Translations under genes and position numbers: made by a program
Assembly (NCBI GenBank): GCA_963970005.1
Contig: CAXAMN010003014.1
Span: 276,580 to 340,579, forward strand
Reading direction: 5' to 3'
Source: Durusdinium trenchii
Lineage: Eukaryota > Sar > Dinophyceae > Suessiales > Symbiodiniaceae
DNA: 64,000 nucleotides
Notes under the pieces: generated by a model
The model's input: only the letters and a program-made list of their open reading frames with translations
The model's database searches: none
What the model was told of the DNA's origin: nothing
Shown: piece by piece, positions 32,100 through 43,158 of the stretch
Layout of the letters: each line of letters opens with the position of its first letter
How positions within the stretch are numbered: the first letter of the stretch is position 1

Positions 32100-33450
32100 G
32101 AGGCTAAGGCTAGTGCAATCGTGAAGAAGCTACCGCGCTTTCGTCACCTGTACAACACTGAAGGAACATTATATTATGTCATGAGCGGCTTGATGTCTAG
32201 ATTTAGACTGTCTTTTCAATTTACAGTAAGCCTTGAGACAAGCTGACTCATCACAAGCACTCATTACTCATTGATTAAATCCTGTAAATTCGCAATTGAG
32301 TAAGTTGCTATGCTGCAAAGGGATGCCATAAGCCCTTGGCCATCGGTACTGGGAACATTGGCACTCGCCGCACTTATTGCACTCATGCGGCTGGATGCTC
32401 TCATAAGGGAGCGATTCCTCAAGTGACAATGGTTGATCCTTTTTTTCAATGGATGCTTCCAAAAGCAGTAAGACTGCGGCCCCGAGCCTGTGGTGTCCTG
32501 AACGTGTCATAGCATGTTTCGAAGGAAGGCAACTGCTTTCGTGAACAAACCTGCCTTAGACGCACCATCTTCGCGCACACCCCTGAGTCATGATTGCTCA
32601 GGACTAAACGATCCAATAATTCAATACTCCATGCAGCGTGGGTTACTTTTACCATCATTTACCCTAAGCTTGCCTTTTAGATCTTTGTGCCAAGCCAAGC
32701 CACTTTGATGCCAAAACCTTCTCACGTGTTTTCCGATCTTCCGTCCTCTGCTTTGCAGCCAACAGCTCCTGCTCCCAGGCAATGTGGTAGTGACGTTAGG
32801 ATTTTTGGTTCAGCTCGTGGTTGACTCCTCATCCAATCTAATGCTATCACACGCAAACAAACCCGTCGTCGCTTTGTTCTAAGGCATCGGTTTGGAGGGC
32901 CATCACTTCCCGGTTCTTTGGCAAATTCTTAAGATTGAAGGCGGCTCATGACTTCTGCTCTCCTGTTTTTAACGCTTGGCGCTTGCTCATATAGTGATTG
33001 TGTTGGATTGTCGTTTTGTGAGCCTATCAGGAAGGGCCCATCATTTCTCTGGTTGGGATGGTCGAATGTGTTTGGGCAGTCATGCTAAGGCTGGCACCAA
33101 CTTAGCAGCTTTGGGTAATGGAGTCGGAAGCCTGAAAAGGCGGCCAGTGTGGACATCGTCAAAACACATGTGAGAGATGAGAGGTCATTGAAAACTCATG
33201 ACAACTCTCATAGCTTTTGCCATAGATGTGCTACCTTCTCACTTAGTGTTTCTGACACGACATCTTGTGACCTGTTCCATCCATTTCCTAAGCTATGGGC
33301 AGTTCTCCAAACTTGTTCTCGAAGCGTTCCAAACCTTGCGGACCAATCGGACCATAGGTAACCCATGGTAACCATGTTGTTCTGTTCCTTTTCTTTTACC
33401 AAGATGGAGGTCGGCCGTAAGCGGCCAAATGACTAGGCTAGGACGCAGAA
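32100..33450. other. Mostly unassigned; a few short coding-like pieces
   Basis: A minus-strand frame at 32268-32430 ends in a Cys-rich piece (HECNKCGECQCSQY) and a stop. A short segment at about 32535-32570 is bordered by AG and GT on minus. Neither is sufficient to call a gene. Nothing recognisable was seen in 32700-33450. Confidence 0.25.
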
Positions 33451-33451
33451 G

Positions 33452-33503
33452 GGCTCAGGCTTCTTCAAGGACGGGGGGGAGTTTCCTTGAAGAAGCCTGA
33501 GCC
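33452..33503. repeat. Perfect 20-bp inverted repeat (hairpin)
   Basis: GGCTCAGGCTTCTTCAAGGA (33452-33471) and its exact reverse complement (33484-33503) are separated by a 12-base G-rich loop. Related hairpins occur at 36105-36129 (11-bp arms) and 53674-53717 (~17-bp arms). Confidence 0.85.
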
Positions 33504-33929
33504 TTAATGATTTGGTTCAACTTGGTTCCGTTTTTGGAAAGAATGGGTGGAAATGTTTGCTGTATGTTTTTTCCGGATTTGTTCGGACATTTCACAGGAA
33601 AAACTTATGTTTGGAAATTGGCAAATGCATTGACAAAAGGGCGAATCAGGCCTCGAGGCTTCACCCCAAGCATTCGGTAGTACCTTGGACCAGTGGCGGC
33701 CAGGAACCGTTGGAAGGACAACAAAAGGGAAGAACTCGGAGCTATTAGGTTGAAGGCCATTGCTATTAGGTTTAAAGAGGCCCTTTCCTTCGTTTTTCTT
33801 CTTGCTACAGCATTGATAGATTCCTTGTCTCTCTGGCTCACAGCACAATCTCACGTGGCAGATCCTCGGCATCACAGAGAAGGACCTATATACGTACAAC
33901 GTTGCATCTGGCACACACACACACACGTC

Positions 33930-34250
33930 ACCCGTCACACGTGTCAGATGTGTCACACATTTGCAATGCCGCTTGGGCCATGTCTGCGAGTGTTGCTTGA
34001 ACAAGCCCCTCTGGGTCGCTCTCGTACCTTGCCAATCCATGTGAGACCCGTCGCACGAGAAAAATCGTCCAGTGGGGGGAAACGCACATCTGCAGACCTT
34101 CTTTTTGGGGGTCGCCCTGCTGCGATCGTCTATACTGTTGACACTCTGCTTTGAAGGTCTGAAAGTAGAGCCGATCCAAGCGCCGCAATCTCTTGGCATA
34201 ACTCAGAAGCAATCGATCTGCGTGGTTTCGCAGCCTGGACTGGTGAAAGC
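33930..34250 (-). CDS. Possible exon(s) of an unidentified gene
   Basis: On minus, after a CAG (TTTCACCAG), an open frame reads RLRNHADRLLLSYAKRLRRL, a Gln-rich piece and then CVSPHWTIFLVRRVSHGL and ADMAQAALQMC. It is basic, protein-like and free of repeats. An internal CTGCAG before ATGTGCG could be another acceptor. No domain recognised. Confidence 0.3.
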
Positions 34251-34309
34251 TATTCGATTCCATTGGGAGCAAACTTCACGATTCCCTTTAAACAAAATTT
34301 GAATAGACT

Positions 34310-35400
34310 GAATTCTGGGACCGCTACTAGGGGCTCCTGGCCCTACTACTAGGAGCACGGACGCTAATAGGCTCCTGGCCATACTGCTAGGAACAGGGAC
34401 GCTAGTACGGGTTCCTGGCCATACTACTAGGAACAAATGACGCCACTAGGGGCTCCCGGCCTTACTACTAGGAGTAAGCATGCTACTAGGGGCCATACTA
34501 CTAGGAACAAGGACGCTACTAGGGGCTCCTGACCATACTGCTAGGAGCAAGGATGCTACTAGGGGCTCCTGGCCTCACTCCTAGGAGCAAGGACGCTACT
34601 ACTACTAGGAGCAAGGACGCTACTAGGGGCCCCTGGGCACACTACACACTACTAGGGGCTCCTGGCCATACTACTAGGAGCAAGGACGCTAGGAGCTCCT
34701 GGCCATACTACTAGGAGCAAGGCTCCTGGCCAATACTACTATGACCAAGGACATACCAAGGACAGGGGCTCCTGGCCATAGTACTAGGAGCAAGGACGCT
34801 ACGAAGGACGCTAGGAAGGACGCTACTAGGGGATCCTTGCCTTACTAGGGGCCCCTGGCCATACTGCTAGGAGCAAGGACGCTACCAGGTGCTCCTAGGG
34901 GCTCCTGGCCATAGTACTAGGAGCAAGGCCGCTACTAGAGGCTTCTGGCCATACTACTAGGAGCAAGGACGCTACTAGGAGCTCCTGGCCATACTACTAG
35001 GAGCAAGGACGCCACTAGGGGCTCCTGGCCAATACTACTACGACCAAGGACAATAGTAGGGGCTCCTGGCCATACTACTAGGAGCAAGGACGCTACGAAG
35101 GACGCTACTTGGGGCTCCTGGCCATACTACGGAGGAAGGACGCTGCTAGGGGATCCTGCCCATACTACTAAGCTAGGGGCCCCTGGCCATACTACTAGGA
35201 GCAGGGACGCTACTAGGCTCCTGGCCATACTACTAGGAGCAAGGCCGCTACCTCTACTAGGAGCAAGGACGCTTCTAGGGGGCTTGCCTGGCCTTACTAC
35301 TAGGAGCAAGGACGCTACTAGGGGCTCCTGGCCTTACTACTAGGGGCAAGGACGCTACTAGGGGCTCCTGGCCTTACTACTAGTAACAAGAAGCTACTAG
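34310..35400. repeat. Array of the TACTAGGAGC repeat
   Basis: About 30 irregular ~40-bp units made of TACTACTAGGAGCAAGGACG and CTACTAGGGGCTCCTGGCC. Each unit contains GGAGC...GCTCC and so can form a small hairpin. The same family forms an array at 39400-39670 and single copies at 9.6, 52.2, 54.0, 57.7, 58.2, 59.4, 60.2, 60.5 and 61.3 kb. Confidence 0.88.
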
Positions 35401-35468
35401 GTGAAGTTGCCTGATGCTGTTTTCTGATGCGCATGAGGTGTGGAGCAACGTGGAGCTGTGGCGTGGGC
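35376..35468. repeat. Shared 3' flank of the TACTAGGAGC arrays, copy 1
   Basis: About 93 bp from TACTACTAGTAACAAGAAGC through GAAGTTGCCTGATGCTG to GCTGTGGCGTGGGC is repeated almost exactly at 39643-39735, also at the right end of an array. Confidence 0.85.
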
Positions 35469-35469
35469 A

Positions 35470-36950
35470 TAATACATATACTGAATCTCATAATACATAT
35501 ACGCACCATTTTCCCAACCGCACGTCGAACAGGCTCAAGGCCTGGGTTTGAACCGTAAAGGTCCACGGGATGTACCGATTCGATACAACCGCAAAGGCTG
35601 AACATGGAACATCTGCTGTCATGCTCTAGGAACTTCACAATACACAGGCATATATTACATTAGGGATGGAATTCACGACTTCACCTCTTCGGACCGACAA
35701 GACCGATGGCCTGAACTCTTCGCCCATCGGCTTGGACAGGCGGACGGGGTTGAAGCGAAATGGCGCTGGATCATCTCCTTTCTCTCCAAAGTTGTGGTGT
35801 GACACGAAGGGTATCCTTGACACCTCGGCCGGAAATCGATCTCAAGATGTCTCGGACGAGGCCATGAGGTCTTGAGCCTATCATGGCCTCTTGAGGTCTT
35901 TCTTCTGAGGCTCTGAAGGACTTCCAAGAGCATCTCGCAACAGCTCCTGAATGAGAACAGAATTGAATGAACAAGAAAGGCAAACATATCGCTACTAGTA
36001 GCTTCTTGCTACTAATAGCGATGGCCTCCACCCTAGTAGCGATGGCCTCAAAATGTTATATAAGTGTCCCTCAAAATCTAAGAACCAAATCATTCGTGTG
36101 AGCACTTCTTCAAGGAAGCCTTGAAGAAGCGTGAGCTATCCTGCGTCCTAATATATAGTATATCTAACTTAAGCTAGTGGCTACCTCTTCTACCTCTTCT
36201 AGTGGTCTAGCAGCCTACCCCTCCCCGGGCTGAAAATGAAAGAGAGCAGGGTAGCAAAATTGTCGTCCTCGTCATCTCTGTCAAAGCCTCGAGGGCCCAC
36301 AGGCAGCACCACATCAAACCTGCGAGATCTCTGCTTGCAAAGGTTCTATATAGATAGAAAGAGAGAAATAAGAAAGGTCTAGAGGTCTCAAGCAGCAAGA
36401 AACTGGCGGGAAGCCATCGCCTGTAGGTTGGAGGCCATCGCTCGTAGGTTGGAGTGAATAAAGAAAAGTCAAAAGACCAAATGTCTCCGAGAAGCTGCTC
36501 CAAAACAGCTCGTGCAGCGCTCAATCGTCGGGCAGCCTTGGGACCATCCTCCAAATAGGCCCGACCACCTTGCCACTGAAACGCTGCAGTCGAGCCAATC
36601 ATTGCAGCCATGACCACTCTAGGAATGCTTTTGGTTTCTTTATTGTGTTGCTTCGGTCTTTTGTTTGCACCTCTAGACCTCACTTTTCTCCTTTCAATAC
36701 TCTCTTCCATTCATCCTTTTGGGTGTTACGAGGCCAAGAACATGGCCCCCATTATGGCCCATACTGCGCCCATTATGGCCCATACTGCGCCACACTACTC
36801 ATTACATCTTGTCACAAGAATCTGTCAAATGCGTTGGAAACAAGAAACGGCTCTGCACTGCAAGAGTACTGAATACCCTCCCTGAAAGAATAATGGAAGT
36901 GGAATACAGCATGTTCGTGGTGGAAAACAGTCTTTCAGGGGCCATGTCCA
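35470..36950. other. No recognisable gene; scattered repeats
   Basis: Copies of the 21-bp repeat occur at about 36010-36050 and 36420-36455. A perfect small palindrome lies at 36105-36129. A minus-strand frame (36490-36640) and a plus-strand frame with repeated PIMAHTAP-type words (36740-36800, an internal ~25-bp duplication) are not convincing genes. Confidence 0.35.
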
Positions 36951-36953
36951 TGT

Positions 36954-37739
36954 TTGTTGGTTGGAGGCAAAGCGAACAACCGTCACACTAGGCGGAGCGA
37001 ACACCGTCAGGATCATCCAATTCAGAGCCCTCGTCCCGCCTCCAGCACCCGCGAGGCTTCTAACTTGATAGTTGCTGGATATTCCCAGCCAAAGCTCCAG
37101 CCAAGTAGCCTCAGCTACGATGGCCTCCAACCTAGCGATGGCCTTCAACCTAGAAGCCATGACTACTGGAAGGTAACGCAAATCAAGCTAAGACGATGGA
37201 TACGAAGCCAAATGAAACTCGTCCTAACGCTCTTCATCCCTCTCTTCTCCCACTGCCCTAACGCGTGCGTGACTTCTGGCATCAGTCCGGACCAACGCAA
37301 AGAACACAATGTGACCACCGGAATTAGTACAAGGAGCTGGCCAATGCATAGAGTTTGTGTCGTTCAACTTAAAGGGGCGATTCCGCGAGCGGCGCCAACC
37401 TCGCAGCTCGTGTCGAACTTCTTCGTAGCGCCACAGCGACTGGAATCGGTTCGGCAACAGTTCCTGCACTTCCTCGTTCCTGTCGCAAGCACGGATAAAA
37501 CAGCATGCTTCAAAAACAGTGATGAACAGAATGCGTCCGAACATGTCCGTGTGAGAAACTGCATCTTTGGAGCCGTAAAGCCCCTTTGCAACGCATCTTC
37601 AAAGTTATCACAAACACCTCGCAAGACTAAACTGGTGTGTTTCGCTGCACGGGTTCCAGGTTCAAGGCCTGTGATTGCCGTAGACAAAACAAAAGAGACT
37701 CAAAGTGAAGAAGTCAATTTCGTGAAGCTGGTCATGTGA
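36954..37739 (+). CDS. Long ORF of uncertain strand
   Basis: 261 codons are open on plus, but its first third includes the 21-bp interspersed repeat. The rest (SQLVSNFFVAPQRLESVRQQ and KLVCFAARVPGSRPVIAVDK) is protein-like. The opposite strand is also open and protein-like (DRNEEVQELLPNRFQSLWRY near 37450), so only one of them can be right and I cannot decide. No domain recognised. Confidence 0.25.
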   Translation: MLVGGKANNRHTRRSEHRQDHPIQSPRPASSTREASNLIVAGYSQPKLQPSSLSYDGLQPSDGLQPRSHDYWKVTQIKLRRWIRSQMKLVLTLFIPLFSHCPNACVTSGISPDQRKEHNVTTGISTRSWPMHRVCVVQLKGAIPRAAPTSQLVSNFFVAPQRLESVRQQFLHFLVPVASTDKTACFKNSDEQNASEHVRVRNCIFGAVKPLCNASSKLSQTPRKTKLVCFAARVPGSRPVIAVDKTKETQSEEVNFVKLVM

Positions 37740-38790
37740 ATTAAAATCAGGGGACAGGTCTGGCCTTCAGAACAAGTCTCGCAATCACAAAACTTCTATC
37801 TTGTGGGACCACCAGCCCAAACCTGAAATGTCCTGACAAAGAAGGTCTGGCCTCCAGTTTCTGATCCTGTGGCTAACTGATTCATGTCCATTCCATTTCC
37901 CTTTCAACTAAAGTTCCTTTCAATAATTAGTGCTAAACATAACTTCCTAGGCCGTACAACAACAAACCCCTAATTGAGCAGTGGATTGGTTCCTTGTCGA
38001 CCCCGGATTGCAAAATGCAAATTCAACTCCAGAACTTTGCATCCACTCTAACCCCTTTAAATTATTACAGTAATTAGCAAGGTCCAAAACTAAACTTAAC
38101 TTCAGCTGTGCACTATGTACTACTATGCCTCTCTCCCACACTTTTCGATTACCAACCTGCTGTGCAAATTCCTGCTCCGCAATGACAAACCATCTTTTTC
38201 GCCCCACTCCATTGCCGAGTTTCTACCGTAGACTTAGATGCCACATTTCATTCTTTTTCACTCACCGATGATGGATTGATCTTTTGGCTTTGCGCGTGCT
38301 ATTCCAAGGTGTCAGTCTCTCTAATGAAATCAGCTTCAGCTACGGAGGTTTATTAAGTTAAGTAATGAGAGCAGTGATTGATAGGTATGCATGCTTGGTC
38401 TATGCCAAACAAGGCATGAAAAAAAACAGGTGACCAGCCTCTGCATTTCAACGGGCAAAGAGCCTCCTAAGTCACCACGAGGGTCCAAAGCAAATAGCAC
38501 AACTAGGTAACGAACAAACGACAAATCCACGCTAGTAGGAACAAGTGCCACGCTAGTAGTAACAAGTGCCTAACTAGTAGTAACAAAGAAGCTATTTGTT
38601 TATTTTATTTTTAATATTCAGAGCTTCTTTGTTACTACTAGTATGGCACTTGTCACTTGTTACTACTAGCGAGGCACTTGTTTCTAATATGGAAAAGAAA
38701 AGGTCTTCAACGTCGCTAGTTTTCTGACGTCCGAGTTCGAACGGTCCGAGTTCGAACGTTACAAACCTGACCTCCTCTCGTCAAGTTCGC
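37740..38790. other. Mostly unassigned
   Basis: One minus-strand frame at 38160-38207 (RKRWFVIAEQEFAQQ before a GT) could be a downstream exon of the sulfotransferase-like piece at 38.8 kb. At 38520-38700 fragments of TAGTAACAAG repeats surround an AT-rich centre in inverted arrangement. Confidence 0.3.
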
Positions 38791-38793
38791 AGC

Positions 38794-38937
38794 TCAGCGT
38801 CTGTAATACGAAAACAAGTGATGAAAATTGTGCAGTGTGCGCGAAATTGGCTCCCTCAGGGTCACCAGGTAGTGAAGATCATCACAGAGTGGCAAATCCA
38901 ACCATCGCTCGACGGTGAACCATGTGAAATTCCATAC
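38794..38937 (-). CDS. Possible sulfotransferase-like exon
   Basis: After a CAG acceptor (GAAAGCCAG) a 47-residue frame reads WNFTWFTVERWLDLPL, then YLVTLREPISRTLHNFHH, and ends SYYRR before TGA. LREPxSR followed by a basic/aromatic helix resembles the PAPS-binding segment of membrane sulfotransferases (LR(D/E)PxxR...S). The Ser normally following is not evident. This rests on one motif, so it is a weak family call. Minus-strand pieces at 39.1-39.4 kb could be upstream exons. Confidence 0.25.
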   Translation of the reverse strand, partial: VWNFTWFTVERWLDLPLCDDLHYLVTLREPISRTLHNFHHLFSYYRR

Positions 38938-39089
38938 CTGGCTTTCCCACAAGCGTTGTTCACCTCAGGCATGTGAAAGGCTTGTGGAAACAATCCCCAG
39001 TTACAATTCACAACAAACCATCTCGTGAATCCTCTCACACAATGACACCGAAATGCTCAGCACATCTCAGCACATGGAAATCTTGCCCA

Positions 39090-39395
39090 GACACAGCTTG
39101 CAGCGAGGCCCGCGTTTCCAAACCAATACGGCCCATCGCCAACCAAACTCTGGAAATCAGGGTCCCTCACTTGGTATCCTGCGATGGCCCAAGAATTGGC
39201 AAACATGCCAGGATACTGTACAAAAACCATGACCCCTACACGTCTGGTTTAAGTCGTTCATGTGACCGTACACCGACTGTTCCACCTCTGCAACTTCCTT
39301 TCGCTCAAACACAACCCGCCCCATCGATGAGAAGTCAGTCCGGCCAAGGAAGCCCAAGACCTCATCGCTGTCCCTGCCGTCTTCGGAATGTGAAG
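39090..39395 (-). CDS. Possible exons of an unidentified minus-strand gene
   Basis: 39245-39395 encodes SEDGRDSDEVLGFLGRTDF and RVVFERKEVAEVEQSVYGHM in one frame. 39100-39215 encodes YPGMFANSWAIAGYQVRDPD and SLVGDGPYWFGNAGLAASC in another. A very short gap ending GTACAG separates them. The phase could not be reconciled, so either an intron boundary is misplaced or the gene is damaged. Confidence 0.25.
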
Positions 39396-39399
39396 TTGC

Positions 39400-39735
39400 C
39401 TGCTAGTAACAGGACGCTCCTAGGGGCTCGTGGCCTTACTACTAGGAGCAAGGACGCTACTAGAGGCTCCTGGCCTTACTACTAGGAGCAAGGACGCTAC
39501 TAGGGGCTCCTGGCCTTACTACTAGGAGCAAGGACGCTCCTAGGGGCTCGTGGCCTTACTACTACTAGGAGCAAGGATGCTACTAGGGTCTCCTGGCCTT
39601 ACTACTAGGAGCAAGGACGCTACTAGGGGCTCCTGGCCTTACTACTAGTAACAAGAAGCTACTAGGTGAAGTTGCCTGATGCTGTTTTCTGATGCGCATG
39701 AGGTGTGGAGCAACGTGGAGCTGTGGCGTGGGCCC
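39400..39735. repeat. Second TACTAGGAGC array with shared 3' flank
   Basis: About seven units (39405-39660) followed by the ~93-bp flank also found at 35376-35468. Confidence 0.88.
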
Positions 39736-39739
39736 TACC

Positions 39740-41935
39740 TTTCGACGCATACTGATTCTCATAATATGTATATACATAGTGCATTATATAGATTGATATA
39801 ATTAGTCAATGACGAGAGATGAAGAAAGAAGCAAAAACAAAACTGGTCTAAAGTCTAAAGGACAGTGACACGAAAAAACACATGTATAAAACTGCATTTT
39901 TTGTCATTAGCAAAGAGGACATCGAAGGGTGGTGAGGTCCATTCCCTCCAAGCCGAATGTAGCACGGAGGGGGTTTCAAACAATTATGGTTCTTCTGCGG
40001 CTAGTGCTTTCATGAAAACACATGATTTCATATTTGTTTGATGATGTCAAACAAGTTGCAGGACAGGGGCGGCAGGCAACTTCTCCTCACAGCTTTGGAT
40101 GGCAAACCTTCAAGCTGCTGGCTTGGAAATGCTTTTTGTGAAAAACTGCCACATGGAAAATGACCTGAGATTGTGACTGAGACCAACCTAATAGCGATGG
40201 CCTCCAACCTACCGCCACATGTTCCCAAGAACCTGAAGTGTCCTGGACTTAGCAACTCATTCCAAGAAGCCGACCCAATTCCAAACCCAAGAGCCGAGGA
40301 GCAAGGCTTTGAGGAATACTTCGTGCAGCGGTGGCCAATGGTCGAACAAATGGTTCGCATCCCACCAAAGCCTTGCTGACAAGACAGGGTTCTGCCTTCC
40401 CAAATGCACTTGATTACAGCTCATGGCTCTCATGGCTGCAAATCATCAAATTTTTGCACCATGCATAGCTGCCAAAATGAATCGCGGATGCTTGAGAAGG
40501 GGTGGTCAGAATGAACGTTCGGATTTCAAAGAAAAAATTTCTGCACTCAGTTGCGGCACAGGGAACAGCAAGTTTCGGCGCAAGGCAAGCAGCATCCTTC
40601 GGCCAGGACAGCTCGTGTGCAGCTGACCTTCAGGAGAAGCAGCTGCAAATAAGCTGACCTTCTCTAATCAATCGGAAACAATGAGAAAACAATTCAATGA
40701 AATGCAATAAACACATATCATACCACTCACATGTACTGTGGTACCTGCCAAATAGGTCAGCCCTTCAGCTGTCTCCCCACTCGCCAGGCGCATTCGGTTT
40801 GCCAGTCCGTGCACACACAAGGCCATCTTGTCATCGGATAGCAATAGGCTAAGCCACGACCGCAGACTAGTCCTGATGAAGCCAATAAGAACAACAAGCT
40901 CCGCACACACACACACTGTGTCTTGCTTTGTCGATGTGCACATGACTGCATCTTTCTTAATATTAACTGCATCACCCATCAGAAGTGCACATTGATTCCA
41001 CGTGATTCCATGACATGCGGGTTGTTGCCAAAGTTCACCGGCTCAGACCACATAAGCTTGCAGATTGGCCAGCTGGGCTGATAGCTTGGCAGATTCCACG
41101 TGATGGGCACAGGCGTGGCATTCCATGGGTATCTTTGAGGCCGCTCACGGAACAGCCTCACAAGCTGTCACAGGCGAAGGCCTCCAACCAAATAGCGAAG
41201 GCCTCCAACCTAATAGCGATGGCCTCCCTCCAACTAAAAGCTCTTCAACCAGCAAGGTCATCAACGATGCCACTGTGGATTGAAACTGCACATTTCATTA
41301 GCTCTCAGCTGCGAGCCGTCTTCGGTAGCGCTCCTTTTCACAGCACATACTTCGAGGCTTCACAACCTTGGAAGGAAGGGCCATGCAAACAGTGCAAGTA
41401 TTGACCACCTCTCCAGCTCAGTGTTGACTCCCTCAGTCCAAACCCCGTCAGTCATCGATCTTTCGAAGCCAGAACTGGCTTTGACATTGCGTTGCGTGCA
41501 ACCTTGTGCACAAATAGAATGACATGCCCACTTCCGCCATCTCTTCCGAAACCTGTTGAGCATCATGAACAAACTTGAAGACGGCATAGGCGTCTTTCCT
41601 GTACAGTATAAGGTGACCTAGCCACGACCTAGTCGTGGCTAGCCCCTCTGAAACATCATGTAAACGGTCCATCCCATCCCCATTCTGGAACATGTCGCTC
41701 AGTCATGCAATCCCAGAATCATCCTTGAAATGACACTTTTGAGGTGGGCGTCGGGCTTGACAACAGGCCTTGCTGTGACGTGCCTTCAGTCTTTCACTCA
41801 AGGAAAACCTTCCCAGCATGATGGAAGCACCTATGACTCCTATGACCCTGTCTTAGCCATAGAATCTAAGAATGGCGACTTGATGGCTGGTGCAGTCGCT
41901 GCTATTAAAACAACAGTATTCCCATCTACCTCTCA
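39740..41935. other. No firm gene
   Basis: 21-bp repeat copies lie at 40188-40215 and 41178-41235. Open frames at 40216-40380 (both strands) and around 41240-41420 are protein-like but no strand or splice structure could be chosen. A CA run lies at 40906-40918. Confidence 0.3.
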
Positions 41936-41944
41936 TCCCTCGTG

Positions 41945-42119
41945 CAGCATGTATGCAAATCGATGACGCGCCTCGATGTCCCTGGCAGAAAACGACCGGT
42001 CGAAGCAGGAGGCATCGCGCATGAGGAAACCCACCGTGCCGGCATAGTAGCGCCCCGCCTTGAGCAGCAAGTTCCTGCATTGGCTCCGGAGGCTCGCGAA
42101 GGGAGAGAACACTTCCAAC
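41945..42119 (-). CDS. Candidate internal exon, unidentified gene
   Basis: The exon begins after CTCTTAG on minus and reads EVFSPFASLRSQCRNLLLK, RYYAGTVGFLMRDASCFDRS and ARHRFAYMLHE. It ends at GAGG followed by GATGAG, a possible GA-type donor. Codons end predominantly in G/C. The acceptor AG and the following GTTGG look like part of the 21-bp interspersed repeat, suggesting the repeat provides the splice site. No family recognised. Confidence 0.4.
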
Positions 42120-42481
42120 CTAAGAGCAAACTATATTGGACATTTCTTGTTTGTTGGTTCGTAATAGCAATGGCCTCCACCTCGTAGCTTCTAGTCACTA
42201 GAAAGCTTCAAAAACATACAAAAATTTATTGTTACTAGCCACAGTGGCCTCCAACCTAATAACGATGGCCCCCGGGCTTGGGGTCCATAAAAGGATTCAT
42301 GAATATTCATGATGTCTTCGGTGGATTGCCCAAAAACTTTGGTGTCGCAACCCCATAGCATGCGGTATCAGAGCATCATGGGGTGCATCAACCGCTCTCA
42401 AATCGCTCAACAATCATAGTCTTACGGTCCCCATCCCAGCGAACCAAAGCTGAATGAAACACAAAAACTGTGCCAATGGTC

Positions 42482-42574
42482 TGCACGACTCCCTTATTGG
42501 CGCAATACCCTCGCTGACGCGCCTTGTTTTCCTCGGGCCTACGTGAGCTATGGGCAACATGTCATGTTTCCACA
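42482..42574 (-). repeat. 3' LTR (93 bp)
   Basis: Ends read TGTGGAAACATG...GTCGTGCA on minus. 89 of 93 positions match the copy at 47294-47386. Confidence 0.85.
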
Positions 42575-42708
42575 TCCCCGGCTTCGAGTCTGGGACAGAT
42601 GGGAAGCATGTAGCGAAGCTTGGCCGGGAATATTTCAACCCGCCGCCAGTAGCTCCTTATGCGCTACCGTTACATTCCGCATTGAAAATCTCGAAAAGTT
42701 CAACCGCT

Positions 42709-43140
42709 TCAAGCGTCGTTCGGCCCTTGTTTGCTCAACACCTTTGTCATCAAATCAGCACTGTTCTTTGCACCATCAACTTTCTCGATCACCAACACAC
42801 CGTGTCTAGTGTGTTGCTGCAACCACAAAAATCTTGCTTGTGCATGTTTTGTCTTGCCAACTCTAACACGACATGCTATTGCTCTAGCTGCCGTTGATTC
42901 ACACTTCATTGTCAACGCACACGGAACTTTCCACTCATCCAACCAATGTTTCAAAAACAAACATGACACTGCACCTTTGCAAATCCCGTGGTACTCTGCT
43001 TCAGCTGAGCTCAAGGAAACAACGCTTTGCAAATTGCTCTGTGTCAGCAAAAGATGTTGTCCAGCCATCACCGCAACACCTGTTGTCGACCGTCTAGTTT
43101 CCAAATCACACTCCCAGTCACCATCTGTAAAGCCAATCAA
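42709..43140 (-). pseudogene. RNase H domain
   Basis: FTDGDWECDLETRRSTTGV, QSNLQSVVSLSSAEAEYHG and later ARAIACRVRVGKTKHAQARF and KNSADLMTKVLSKQ form the complete copia RNase H, open to a stop. The catalytic residues in TDxDW, SSAEAE and the DSxAA-like region are partly altered (CESTAA). It is one frame away from the preceding polymerase. Confidence 0.88.
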
Positions 43141-43158
43141 CTAAAACTGCTTCGTGTA

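Noticed and set aside
31834-32106. Joining this open minus-strand segment to the exon at 31562-31794 through a 45-nt intron
   Set aside because: The GT and AG are present but the reading phase does not match, so the join was not called.
42361-42380. GCGGTATCAGAGC, resembling the common copia primer-binding site, plus orientation
   Set aside because: It lies outside the minus-oriented element and no plus-oriented LTR or coding sequence follows. At most a remnant.
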